Assembly (NCBI GenBank): GCA_029550925.1
Contig: JAKPGL010000051.1
Location: 1 to 54,873, forward strand
Source: Planctomycetota bacterium
GTDB lineage: Bacteria > Planctomycetota > Planctomycetia > Pirellulales > Thermoguttaceae
Direction of reading: 5' to 3'
DNA: 54,873 bases
In this document: piece by piece, positions 48,224 to 54,873 of the stretch
Layout: every line of letters begins with the position of its first letter
Position numbering within the stretch: position 1 is the first letter of the stretch
Made by a program: the position numbers and the translations under genes
Notes under the pieces: model-generated
Database searches by the model: none
What the model saw: only the letters and a program-made list of their open reading frames with translations
Told to the model about the DNA's origin: nothing

Positions 48224-49000
48224 ATGGACATTTTGTATTCGATCGCCAGCTATCTGGTGGAACCTTATACATTGCTGCTTTTGTTTCTTTGGTGGGCCGT
48301 CTTGTGGATGGTGTGGCGAAGCGAGCCGATCCGCGGCAAAGGTCTGGTGTTTACCGCCGTGCTCTTGCTGACGATCGCCTCTATGCCCGTCAGCGGTCTG
48401 TTGGTCAGTTGGCCGTTGGAAAGTCGGTATCCCTATCAGACCACCCGGCCGGAAGGCGGAGAAGTGATCGTCGTCTTAGGCGGCGGCGTGCGCCTTTTGG
48501 ACCCGAACCGGCAGAAGGTTTTCCCGGCGGAAGACACCGCCGAACGGTGCCTTCACGCCGCGGAACTGTACGCCGCCGGACCAGCGTGTCCGGTTCTCAC
48601 GGCCGGCGGCAAAGTGACGCCGGTGGAGGAGAAAGGACCGCCGTTGGCCCAGGCCATGGCCGACTTCCTCCGACTGCTGGGCGTGCGCGAGCAAGACATC
48701 CTCTTGGAAGAGTATTCCACGAACACGTATGAAAATGCGGTCTTTGCCGTGGCAATCATGCGGCAGCGGGGCTGGCAGCGGGCCATCTTGGTTACCGACG
48801 CCCTCCACATGGAACGGGCGCGCCGGACGTTTGAACACCAAGGAATCGAGGTCCTACCCTCGCCCTGTCGGCCCACGACGGAAACGTTCGAGTGGTCGTG
48901 GGAGTATCTAGCGCCCAGCGTGGGCGGGCTGGTCATGCTGAAACAGGCCGCCCATGAATGGATCGGCCTGCTGTGGTACAAACTGAACGGCCGGATTTAG
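48224..49000 (+). CDS. YdcF/ElyC-family (DUF218) membrane protein
   Basis: A 258-residue protein with two N-terminal membrane helices (about 14-32 and 40-62), then the DUF218 domain: GGEVIVVLGGGVRLL (about 78-92), VLTAGGK, ILLEEYSTNTYENAV and AILVTDALHMERARRTFEHQGIEV. The family includes E. coli ElyC/SanA/YdcF, some of which act on envelope carbon lipids; precise chemistry is unclear. GAGGAA precedes the ATG. It follows the DUF1638 gene closely. The next gene is convergent, so it ends the transcript. Confidence 0.85.
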   Translation: MDILYSIASYLVEPYTLLLLFLWWAVLWMVWRSEPIRGKGLVFTAVLLLTIASMPVSGLLVSWPLESRYPYQTTRPEGGEVIVVLGGGVRLLDPNRQKVFPAEDTAERCLHAAELYAAGPACPVLTAGGKVTPVEEKGPPLAQAMADFLRLLGVREQDILLEEYSTNTYENAVFAVAIMRQRGWQRAILVTDALHMERARRTFEHQGIEVLPSPCRPTTETFEWSWEYLAPSVGGLVMLKQAAHEWIGLLWYKLNGRI

Positions 49001-49090
49001 ACGACCGGAGTGAGCGAACTGCCCGGCGTCCCGCCATGTTCCAGGCTCGGCGTCCCTCCGGCGCAAACCTCGCACCGGCTTTTCCAGCGT

Positions 49091-49723
49091 TTAGCCTTTC
49101 GCCTGCTGGCCGAACAGGGCTTCCAAACACAACTGCGACCAGGTTTCAAAGGCCCCGGCCTCTTGCAACAATTGGCTCACCGGCAGAAAGCCGCTCTGGC
49201 AGATGTCTTTTTCTCTTGGCCGGACTGCCGGTTGTTCCACCTCCGCCAGATAGACCAGCCCCAAATGGACCCGGCCAACCTCGGTCAGATCGTCGTTGAT
49301 CAGCCCCGCACACCGTAGGCGATACGGCGTCTGGATGATCACTTCCTCGTCCAATTCCCGGCGCATGCCGTCGCCGAACGGGTCGCCGGAACCGTTGGCG
49401 GCGTCGGTAACCGAAATATGGCCGCCGACGCCCACGCTCCGCTTATGATGGAGGCGTCCTTCGCCTTGTCCGGCGCCGCGGGTGTATTGAAAAAGCATCT
49501 CCCCCTGGGCCGGGTCCCGATACAAAAAAATCACATACGGAATCAGTTGTTTCCAACCCGGGTCCTGTTCCACTTCCGCCCGAGGCCGATAACTCAGATA
49601 GTCCGGCTCTAGCAGTGCCGGCACATACCGCTCCACTTGCCGGGTGAACCCCTGAAAATACCCCAGTTCATGAAACCGCCGGGTCGGCGTAACCAACACC
49701 TGTTCCGAAAACGTTTCCGACAC
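49091..49723 (-). CDS. NUDIX-like phosphoesterase
   Basis: About 210 residues. The Nudix box G-x5-E-x7-REUxEExGU is recognisable with a long insertion: VGGHISV, then DPFGDGMRRELDEEVII, where Arg-Glu-Leu-Asp-Glu-Glu provides the metal-binding glutamates. A typical Nudix N-terminus (YVIFLYRD) precedes it. Such enzymes hydrolyse nucleoside diphosphates linked to another group; the substrate is not clear. GTG 49723 is chosen as start because AAGGA lies 8 bases before it; TTG 49777 is the longer choice. It is alone and convergent with ydcF. Confidence 0.78.
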   Translation of the reverse strand: MSETFSEQVLVTPTRRFHELGYFQGFTRQVERYVPALLEPDYLSYRPRAEVEQDPGWKQLIPYVIFLYRDPAQGEMLFQYTRGAGQGEGRLHHKRSVGVGGHISVTDAANGSGDPFGDGMRRELDEEVIIQTPYRLRCAGLINDDLTEVGRVHLGLVYLAEVEQPAVRPREKDICQSGFLPVSQLLQEAGAFETWSQLCLEALFGQQAKG

Positions 49724-49898
49724 GTCCTGGTTCCTTTGCCAGTAGTTCCCCAAAAACTCTCTTCCTATCTTCTGCAAATCCCCTGCCGGAAGGAAGCCCC
49801 CCCGCGGTTTGTGCTTGAGAGAAGCCTACCGGCGTGTAAAAATAGGGGGAAATATCCCGGCGGCGGCTTGCAGACTCGAAACAAAGCTGCCCGATCCC

Positions 49899-49914
49899 TC
49901 GGCTGAAGTGTTAC
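49899..49914. repeat. Solo inverted end resembling the IS66-like element
   Basis: TCGGCTGAAGTGTTAC is the reverse of GTAACACTTCAGCCGA, differing by one base from the copy 1 end. I found no partner end within about 200 bases, so it may be a remnant or chance. It lies 36 bases before the PQQ-propeller gene start. Confidence 0.4.
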
Positions 49915-49949
49915 GTCGAGCGGTTTCCTTCTACCCAAAGGAGTCCTGA

Positions 49950-51320
49950 ATGTTCGAACGTGTTTTTTGGCGATGCTTTTGGAGGCTTTCAGTGTGGATT
50001 GGGGGGCTAAGTGGGTTGGCAATCGCTGGGGCTGCGCTGGCGGCGGAGCAAGACGCCGGACGGCCCCAAACCGCCGCCGCCCGCTTCGATCTGCCAAGGT
50101 TTTTGCCCAATCATGGCAATTCGGTCTATGAGATTCGGGGCCTGTATCGGCAGTGGCCGGCCGAAGGGCCGAAGGAGCTTTGGCGTCGGCAGGTGGGCCA
50201 CGGCAAATCGGCGGTCGTCGAGGCCAAGGGGCTGGCCTTTACCGCCGCCGAAACCGAAGAAAAACAATGGGCGTTGTGCCTGGACCCCAAGACCGGCCAA
50301 ATACGCTGGAAACACCTTCTGTTGGCCAAACCGAATCGCCATTTTGAATGGGGGCCGGTTACCTCGCCGGTCGTGGATGGCGATCGGGTCTATTTTATCC
50401 CGTATCTGAACCATGAGGGCGATGTCTGGGAGTTGCGGGCGCCGGTCGTGTGCCTGAAGACCGACGGCACAGAACTTTGGCGTCGGGACCAGGAGGTCTG
50501 GGCCACCGAAGGCGCCACCCCCCTGGTGGTCGGCGATCTCCTCTATATCGGGGCGGACAATCCGGAGCGGGTGGTCTTGGCTGCCTTGGACAAATACACC
50601 GGCAAAATCCGCTGGACCGTTTCCGTCCCGCCAAAAGGCGACCGGGAACTCGGCGCCCCCGCTTCGCTCACCTATCAAGTCGTGGACGGCATCCCGCAGG
50701 TGATCGTAGCCACCTATGGCACGAAAGAAATCCTCGGCGTCCACGCCGAAAAAGGAGAAATCATGTGGCGCTATCCCTACCCGGCCGGCATTACCATCGG
50801 ACTGATGAGTACGCCGGTTGCCGTCGGACCCTATCTTTTCGTCTGCGCCGGCGAGGGTAAAAATCGCAATTTCTCGGCGTGTCTGCGAATGAAAGCCGAC
50901 AACGGCAAAATCGCCTATGAAGAACTCTACCGCAGCACCGAACTGCAAATCAATTACTACAACACGCCGGCCATTTATCAGGACGCGGTCTTCGGCTTTG
51001 GCGGGGCGCACCGGTCCGGCTTCCTCCATTGCACCAACCTGACCGATGGCAAATTGCTCTGGCGAAAGGATAGCCCCGATTGGACCAGCGATCGAAACCT
51101 GGTGATCGCCGACGGCCTGATCTTTGCCATCACCAAAAATGAAGAACTGGTCTTGGCCGAGGCAAGCCGAGAAGGTTACAAAGAACTCGGCCGCGTCAAA
51201 CCGGGCATCGCCCTCGGCCGACCCCAACAACCCACCATCGCCAACGGCCGATTGTACCTGCGGGGCAACGAGTGGGTCGTCTGCTACCAGGTCGGCCCTC
51301 TGCCTGACGACAGCCCCTAG
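49950..51320 (+). CDS. Exported PQQ-type beta-propeller protein
   Basis: A 456-residue protein. A signal peptide (residues 1-31, LAIAGAALAAEQ) is followed by PQQ-like propeller blades in which Trp-containing strands recur: LDPKTGQIRWKHL, LKTDGTELWRRD, LDKYTGKIRWTVS, HAEKGEIMWRYP, TDGKLLWRKD. The blade pattern of a Gly-x-x-x-Trp closing strand is clear. Such proteins may bind PQQ or serve as protein-contact scaffolds (BamB-like). No PQQ-dehydrogenase cysteine ring or metal site is obvious, so an enzyme role is not shown. The ATG follows AAAGGAG. An array of hairpins follows the stop. Confidence 0.85.
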   Translation: MFERVFWRCFWRLSVWIGGLSGLAIAGAALAAEQDAGRPQTAAARFDLPRFLPNHGNSVYEIRGLYRQWPAEGPKELWRRQVGHGKSAVVEAKGLAFTAAETEEKQWALCLDPKTGQIRWKHLLLAKPNRHFEWGPVTSPVVDGDRVYFIPYLNHEGDVWELRAPVVCLKTDGTELWRRDQEVWATEGATPLVVGDLLYIGADNPERVVLAALDKYTGKIRWTVSVPPKGDRELGAPASLTYQVVDGIPQVIVATYGTKEILGVHAEKGEIMWRYPYPAGITIGLMSTPVAVGPYLFVCAGEGKNRNFSACLRMKADNGKIAYEELYRSTELQINYYNTPAIYQDAVFGFGGAHRSGFLHCTNLTDGKLLWRKDSPDWTSDRNLVIADGLIFAITKNEELVLAEASREGYKELGRVKPGIALGRPQQPTIANGRLYLRGNEWVVCYQVGPLPDDSP

Positions 51321-51369
51321 CCCCAAGCAGCCCCAGCGGGGAAGGCCCTCCGTAGCAACACCATCCTCC

Positions 51370-51510
51370 GTAACGTCGTCTGTCCAGACGGCGTCTCAGG
51401 CTGGACAGCCTAAGTTACGGAACGCCGTCTCCGTAATGTCGTCTGTGTAACGCCGTCTATGTAACGTCGTCTGTCCAGACGGCGTCTCAGGCTGGACAGC
51501 CTAAGTTACG
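51370..51510 (+). repeat. Hairpin array after the PQQ-propeller gene
   Basis: Two complete A modules CGTCGTCTGTCCAGACGGCG (51374-51393 and 51465-51484), each followed by a B module with CAGGCTGGACAGCCTAAG. Between them are incomplete A fragments (CGCCGTCT, GTCGTCTGTG). It lies in the convergent space between the propeller gene and folP. Confidence 0.9.
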
Positions 51511-51520
51511 GGGCGTTGGG

Positions 51521-52438
51521 TTACACGGCGGTCGGGGGGCCGATGGGGCCGTCCATGCCGCCGGCCGATTCAAACACCACCAGCGCCTGCCGCACCAAGG
51601 CCACATCATGCACTCGCAGGATTTGCACCCCTTGCCGGGCCAGGGCCAGGGCCGCTCCAATGGTGCCCCAACGGCGGTCCGCCTCCAGGTCGCCCAACAC
51701 CTGACCGATGAACCGCTTGCGCGACGGCCCGACTAACACCGGGCAGGCCAAACCATGCAGCCGCCAGGCATTTTGCAACAGGGCCAAATTGTGCTCCAAC
51801 TGTTTGCCGAACCCAATGCCCGGATCCACGGCGATCCGTTCCGGCTGGATTCCGGCGGCCAGGGCGGCGTCCCGACGCACCCGAAGAAAATCGTACACTT
51901 CCCCCACCACGTCCGCATAGTGCGGGTTGTCCTGCATGGTCTGCGGCGTACCTTGCATGTGCATAAGGCAAACCGCCGCTCCGGTTTCCACCGCTAGCGG
52001 CAACATAGCCGGGTCGCCGCGCAGGGCGGTTATGTCGTTCAGTATCTCTGCGCCGGCGCGGAGGGCCTCTCGGGCCACCGCCGCTTTGTACGTGTCGATG
52101 GAAATGGGAATGGAGAGCCGCCCGGCCAGTGCCTCCAAAACGGGCATCACCCGGCGAAGCTCCTCGTCGGCGGAGATCGGCTGGGCATAGGGCCGGGTGC
52201 TTTCGCCGCCAATATCCAGGATGTCGGCTCCCTCGGCCGCCAGCCGCCATGCATGATCCACAGCAGCCTGGGGTTCTAGAAACTTACCGCCGTCGGAAAA
52301 ACTATCCGGCGTAACATTGAGCACCCCCATCAGCAGGGGCCGACGCCCAAACTCTAGCCGCCGGGTGCGAAGCTGCCAAAAGTCGGCCCGCACCGGCCCC
52401 CTGGAAACGTCTTGCAGAGGAAAATCTGATTCCGGCAT
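51521..52438 (-). CDS. folP: Dihydropteroate synthase
   Basis: A 305-residue enzyme that joins 4-aminobenzoate and a pterin diphosphate in folate synthesis. Motifs: MGVLNVTPDSFSDGGKF, DIGGESTRPYA, SIDTYKAAVA, AEILNDITALRGD, VDPGIGFGKQ, GPSRKRFIGQVLG and the terminal VHDV. ATG 52438 is used, with GGGGAG 12 bases before; GTG 52456 would add six residues. It starts 21 bases after the stop of the URO-D-family gene on the same strand, so both are probably one operon. That may link folate and corrinoid methyl transfer chemistry (inference). Confidence 0.95.
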   Translation of the reverse strand: MPESDFPLQDVSRGPVRADFWQLRTRRLEFGRRPLLMGVLNVTPDSFSDGGKFLEPQAAVDHAWRLAAEGADILDIGGESTRPYAQPISADEELRRVMPVLEALAGRLSIPISIDTYKAAVAREALRAGAEILNDITALRGDPAMLPLAVETGAAVCLMHMQGTPQTMQDNPHYADVVGEVYDFLRVRRDAALAAGIQPERIAVDPGIGFGKQLEHNLALLQNAWRLHGLACPVLVGPSRKRFIGQVLGDLEADRRWGTIGAALALARQGVQILRVHDVALVRQALVVFESAGGMDGPIGPPTAV

Positions 52439-52459
52439 GCCAGCGACGCTCCCCACTTC

Positions 52460-53479
52460 TTACAGAGTAGGCTTGACCGAGCAGGCGAACTCGTACATCG
52501 CCCGCACGTTCGCCTCCGGAGTGTCACGGGGTACTTCGCACCCGGCGGCCACGATGTACCGGTTGCCAGCCTCCTGGGAGCACTGGGCCAGGGCCTGCTG
52601 GATGGTGTCCGGCGTGCCGTTTCGGAGGGTGCGCACCGGGTCGATGTTGCCGTCCAAGACTTGTTCCAGGCCCATAACCTGCCGGGCCTTGGCCACCGGA
52701 ACCATATAGTCCAGATCGACCAGATCGCATCCGAGCTGCCCCACCCCGGCCAAAATGCGGTTGATATTGCCGCAGATGTGCATCCGCACCTTGGCCCCCA
52801 TCTGGTGCAGCGCATCGACCATTCGTTTTTCGTAGGGCCAGACGAACTCTTCGTAGATTTGAGGGCCGACCAGCGAGGCCGCCGCATCGCCCACGCCCAT
52901 CAGATCAATGCCGGCTTCTATCTGGGCGCGAGCAAACCGGAGTTCCATCTCCAGGACAAATTCAAACAGGTCCCGGACAAACTGCGGATCGTCGTAGAAA
53001 TCGAGCATCAGGCGGTTGATGCCGCGCAGGTCGGCCGCTTCGGCGCAGGGGCCTTCGATCCATCCTTCGATAAGCAATTGGCCGCCCACACGCTGGCGAA
53101 AAAGCGCCGCCGCCTGCACCCGATCGTGCATCCGTCCGCCGGCCAACGGGTCTGGCATTTTCAGGCCCAAAAGCTGCTTTTTGTCGGCCAACAGGGCGTT
53201 TTGTTCGTCGATGGCCGGCGGCTGATTGTCGAACCATTGGATCGTCGCCCCGCAGTCGGCCGCCTCCCGTGTGGGGTCCGAAATGCACGACACATAATCA
53301 AAACCGAACTTCTCGGCCGTCCGAATCTGCGCCTCGACCAGAATGCGATAGTCGGTTACATATTGCCGGTACGGCACGCCGAGCTGATCGCCGGCAAACA
53401 TCATCGTAATCGGCATCAGCGGCAGCCGATCCACCGACCGACCTTCCAACATCGCCATGATCCGTTCGTAGCCGGTCAT
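52460..53479 (-). CDS. URO-D-family corrinoid-type methyltransferase with zinc motif
   Basis: A 339-residue TIM-barrel protein of the uroporphyrinogen decarboxylase superfamily. The zinc-ligand pattern of MtaA/MtbA/CmuA-like methyltransferases is present: MHICGN (His-x-Cys) and the later AAGCEVPRDTP (Cys). ATG 53479 is chosen since GAGGAG is placed before it; a longer frame reaches 53527. Such enzymes move a methyl group between a corrinoid protein and a thiol such as coenzyme M or another acceptor. No corrinoid protein gene adjoins. It is followed immediately by folP. A degenerate GTAAC-ended element occupies its upstream region. Confidence 0.85.
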   Translation of the reverse strand: MTGYERIMAMLEGRSVDRLPLMPITMMFAGDQLGVPYRQYVTDYRILVEAQIRTAEKFGFDYVSCISDPTREAADCGATIQWFDNQPPAIDEQNALLADKKQLLGLKMPDPLAGGRMHDRVQAAALFRQRVGGQLLIEGWIEGPCAEAADLRGINRLMLDFYDDPQFVRDLFEFVLEMELRFARAQIEAGIDLMGVGDAAASLVGPQIYEEFVWPYEKRMVDALHQMGAKVRMHICGNINRILAGVGQLGCDLVDLDYMVPVAKARQVMGLEQVLDGNIDPVRTLRNGTPDTIQQALAQCSQEAGNRYIVAAGCEVPRDTPEANVRAMYEFACSVKPTL

Positions 53480-53506
53480 CGTCCGGGTCTCCTCGAAAGG
53501 TTCTCG

Positions 53507-53613
53507 GTAACGCTTCGGCCGAATCAAGAAAACTCCCCAGGCGGAAGTCTCACAGGGTCAGGAAGACTTCCGCCGACAGGCAGAAAGGTGTCTCCATTGG
53601 GCTGAAAGGTTAC
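53507..53613. repeat. Degenerate GTAAC-ended inverted element with internal hairpin
   Basis: GTAACGCTTCGGCCGAATCA at the left and CCATTGGGCTGAAAGGTTAC at the right resemble the IS66-like ends (about 14 and 17 of 20 positions). The interior carries a perfect 10-bp inverted pair GCGGAAGTCT/AGACTTCCGC. The flanks show no clear 8-bp duplication. It lies 28 bases upstream of the URO-D gene start. Confidence 0.5.
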
Positions 53614-53794
53614 GGCCATTGTACTCAGGGTGCGTGGGTTTGAATAGATTGGCCCGGCGCAAGGGGAAGCCTCTTCGCTTTGACCGGACTGCCTCCTCAC
53701 CCAACAGAAAACCTGGCAAAATGATAGCAAAGGTGATGAAGGCAAAGATCATGGTATTGGCGTTTCGGGACCGTTTGGAAGAAAGGAAGAAACG

Positions 53795-54310
53795 ATGGAC
53801 TTTTTCGAGTTGATCAAGCGGCGGCGTTCCATCCGCAAATACAAGCCGGATCGCGTCCCCGCCGAGGTGTTGGAAAAGATTTACGAAGCGATTCGGCTTG
53901 CACCGTCGGCCGGCAATTTGCAGGCGTATGAGGTGTTTTTGGTGGAGGACCGGGAGCGGCTTGGGCAATTGGCCGAGGCGGCGCTGGGGCAGGATTTTCT
54001 CCGGCAGGCGTCGGCGGCCTTGGTGTTTTGTGCGGCCCCGCGCCAGGCGGGCCGTGAGTATGGGCGTCGGGGAGAAACGCTGTACGCCCTGCAAGACGCC
54101 ACGATTGCATGTACATACGCCCATCTTGCCGCCGCCGCCCTTGGACTAGGCAGCGTGTGGATCGGCGCCTTCGACGACGAGGCGGTTTGGCAAGTCATCG
54201 GGGCGCCGAAAGGACTGAAGCCGGTGGCTGTGTTGCCTGTGGGGTACCCGGCCGAAAATCCTCCGCCCACCCCTCGGCGAAACTGGAAAGATTTCGTCCA
54301 TCCTGTATAG
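53795..54310 (+). CDS. Nitroreductase-family FMN oxidoreductase
   Basis: A 171-residue small nitroreductase. The start DFFELIKRRRSIRKYKPDRVP gives the FMN-phosphate arginines (RRSIRKY). Then APSAGNLQAYEVFLVED, and near the C-terminus AALGLGSVWIGAFDDEAV and AVLPVGYPAE, which build the FMN site. These dimeric enzymes use NAD(P)H to reduce nitro compounds, quinones or other acceptors; the natural substrate is unknown. AAAGGAAG precedes ATG 53795. A separate frame upstream is not supported. It is convergent with cutA. Confidence 0.92.
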   Translation: MDFFELIKRRRSIRKYKPDRVPAEVLEKIYEAIRLAPSAGNLQAYEVFLVEDRERLGQLAEAALGQDFLRQASAALVFCAAPRQAGREYGRRGETLYALQDATIACTYAHLAAAALGLGSVWIGAFDDEAVWQVIGAPKGLKPVAVLPVGYPAENPPPTPRRNWKDFVHPV

Positions 54311-54334
54311 CCCCTTAGTGGTTGGACTGACCTA

Positions 54335-54664
54335 TTATTCTGGGGGCCGAAGTTCCTGCTTCAGCCAGGCAAGATACTCCGGCAGACCGGCCAGGATCGG
54401 GACGGCTAAGACCTCCGGGGTTTGATAGCTGTGTACCTCTCGGATGGCCGACTCGACGGCCCTGTAAAGCTCCTGTCGGGTCTTGGCCAGACAGAGCCAT
54501 TCCTGGCTTTGTTCCTGCTGGCCTTGCCACCAATAATGACTTTGGAGGGGACCGAGGATTTGCACACAGGCGGCCAGACGCTTCTCCAGTAGGGTTTTGG
54601 CAATGGCGGTCGCCTTTTCCGGGTTGTCGATGGTCGTCAGCACTTGGATAAATTCGGTGGTCAT
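54335..54664 (-). CDS. cutA: CutA-like divalent-cation tolerance protein
   Basis: A 109-residue CutA1 homologue: FIQVLTTIDNPEKATAIAKTLLEKRLAACVQILGPLQSHYWWQ matches the conserved first half in order (TTxxNxxxAxxIAxxLxxxxLAACV and a SxYxW element), and the later QEWLCLAKTR and IREVHSYQTPEVLAVPI complete it. CutA forms very stable trimers and is linked to copper and other metal tolerance. ATG 54664 is chosen over an upstream GTG from the family start. It is followed by a family II repeat upstream. Confidence 0.93.
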   Translation of the reverse strand: MTTEFIQVLTTIDNPEKATAIAKTLLEKRLAACVQILGPLQSHYWWQGQQEQSQEWLCLAKTRQELYRAVESAIREVHSYQTPEVLAVPILAGLPEYLAWLKQELRPPE

Positions 54665-54715
54665 ACGGTGGTCCCCCACGCCTTGAAAAAGAAGGCTTTT
54701 TCTCCAGAAATTCTC

Positions 54716-54811
54716 TAAGAGGCTCTAACAACACGAAGCTCCAAAAGATTCGACCTATTCTCCCTCTCTGGAGGAAATGAGTAGGAAAGGCCGTTTTGTT
54801 AGAGCTTCTAA
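54716..54811. repeat. Family II inverted-repeat element, copy 2
   Basis: About 96 bp. TAAGAGGCTCTAACAACACG at the left and CGTTTTGTTAGAGCTTCTAA at the right. In reverse orientation it matches the 34128 copy across GGCCTTTCCTACTCA and CCTCCAG...AATAGGTCG. It lies 52 bases upstream of cutA. Confidence 0.8.
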
Positions 54812-54873
54812 GAGTTTCCTCTATGGGCAAATGGCAGCAATCGTCTATAATAGTAACATATCCTTCTATGTTT

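Noticed and set aside
50007-51326. A 439-codon open frame antisense to the whole PQQ-propeller gene
   Set aside because: It mirrors the real gene in a high-GC region, has no family motif or ribosome site, and the plus-strand frame has a signal peptide and propeller blades.

Overview
The window looks like a chromosomal segment of a moderately GC-rich planctomycete, perhaps from the Pirellulales/Thermoguttaceae area. The evidence is indirect: a Tat-signal Gfo/Idh/MocA oxidoreductase, a PEP-CTERM exported peptidase, a double-length UvrA, a PduS/PduT microcompartment-type pair, and kdsB next to pyrG (a neighbourhood also known from chlamydiae). There is no rRNA, no recognisable tRNA, no CRISPR array, no prophage and no intact insertion sequence.

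Layout. 1-603 is the tail of an STN-like protein. 775-8210 is a chemotaxis block: a divergent cheY, then cheW-cheR-cheA-cheC-cheD and a second receiver protein; no receptor and no CheB are present. 8232-10486 holds metK and a membrane protein on the minus strand. 10928-18526 is one 2532-residue gene with two complete UvrA proteins in tandem plus a C-terminal extension. 18642-20458 carries rsmG and a URO-D-family gene. 20734-27808 has a Gfo/Idh oxidoreductase, a conserved hypothetical, pduS-pduT, an exported helical protein and a prepilin-peptidase-like protein that seems to lack its catalytic aspartates. 28047-33770 has an exported six-hairpin glycosidase-like protein, transketolase and a MORN-type lipoprotein. 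34800-38523 has an HU-family protein, kdsB and pyrG. 38823-45081 (minus strand) has an M28 peptidase, a FabF-type ketosynthase and both subunits of DNA topoisomerase VI. 45355-54664 is a mixture: small exported proteins, a zinc-ribbon membrane protein, DUF1638, YdcF, a NUDIX-like protein, a PQQ-type propeller, folP with a corrinoid-methyltransferase-like URO-D gene, a nitroreductase and cutA.

The most unusual content is between the genes. (1) Arrays of short hairpins follow several plus-strand genes (24963-25046, 36561-36826, 38519-38805, 51370-51510, with a relative at 35666-35702). They share a loop of the type CT-GTYY-AG, and the stem positions change in a paired way: one position shows all four Watson-Crick pairs. 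(2) Two full copies of an element with about 20-bp inverted ends beginning GTAAC are flanked by 8-bp direct repeats, the hallmarks of IS66-type movement; one copy is inserted in the end of a second inverted-repeat family. (3) Two other inverted-repeat elements occur at 27807-27936 and 34498-34602. (4) A perfect in-frame 33-bp triplication lies in a UvrA linker.

The genes do not form one pathway. The clear functional groups are chemotaxis signalling, DNA repair and topology (UvrA, Topo VI, HU), lipid A/KDO and nucleotide supply (KdsB using CTP made by PyrG), folate/one-carbon and corrinoid chemistry (MetK, FolP, URO-D proteins, DUF1638), and an isolated PduS-PduT redox pair.
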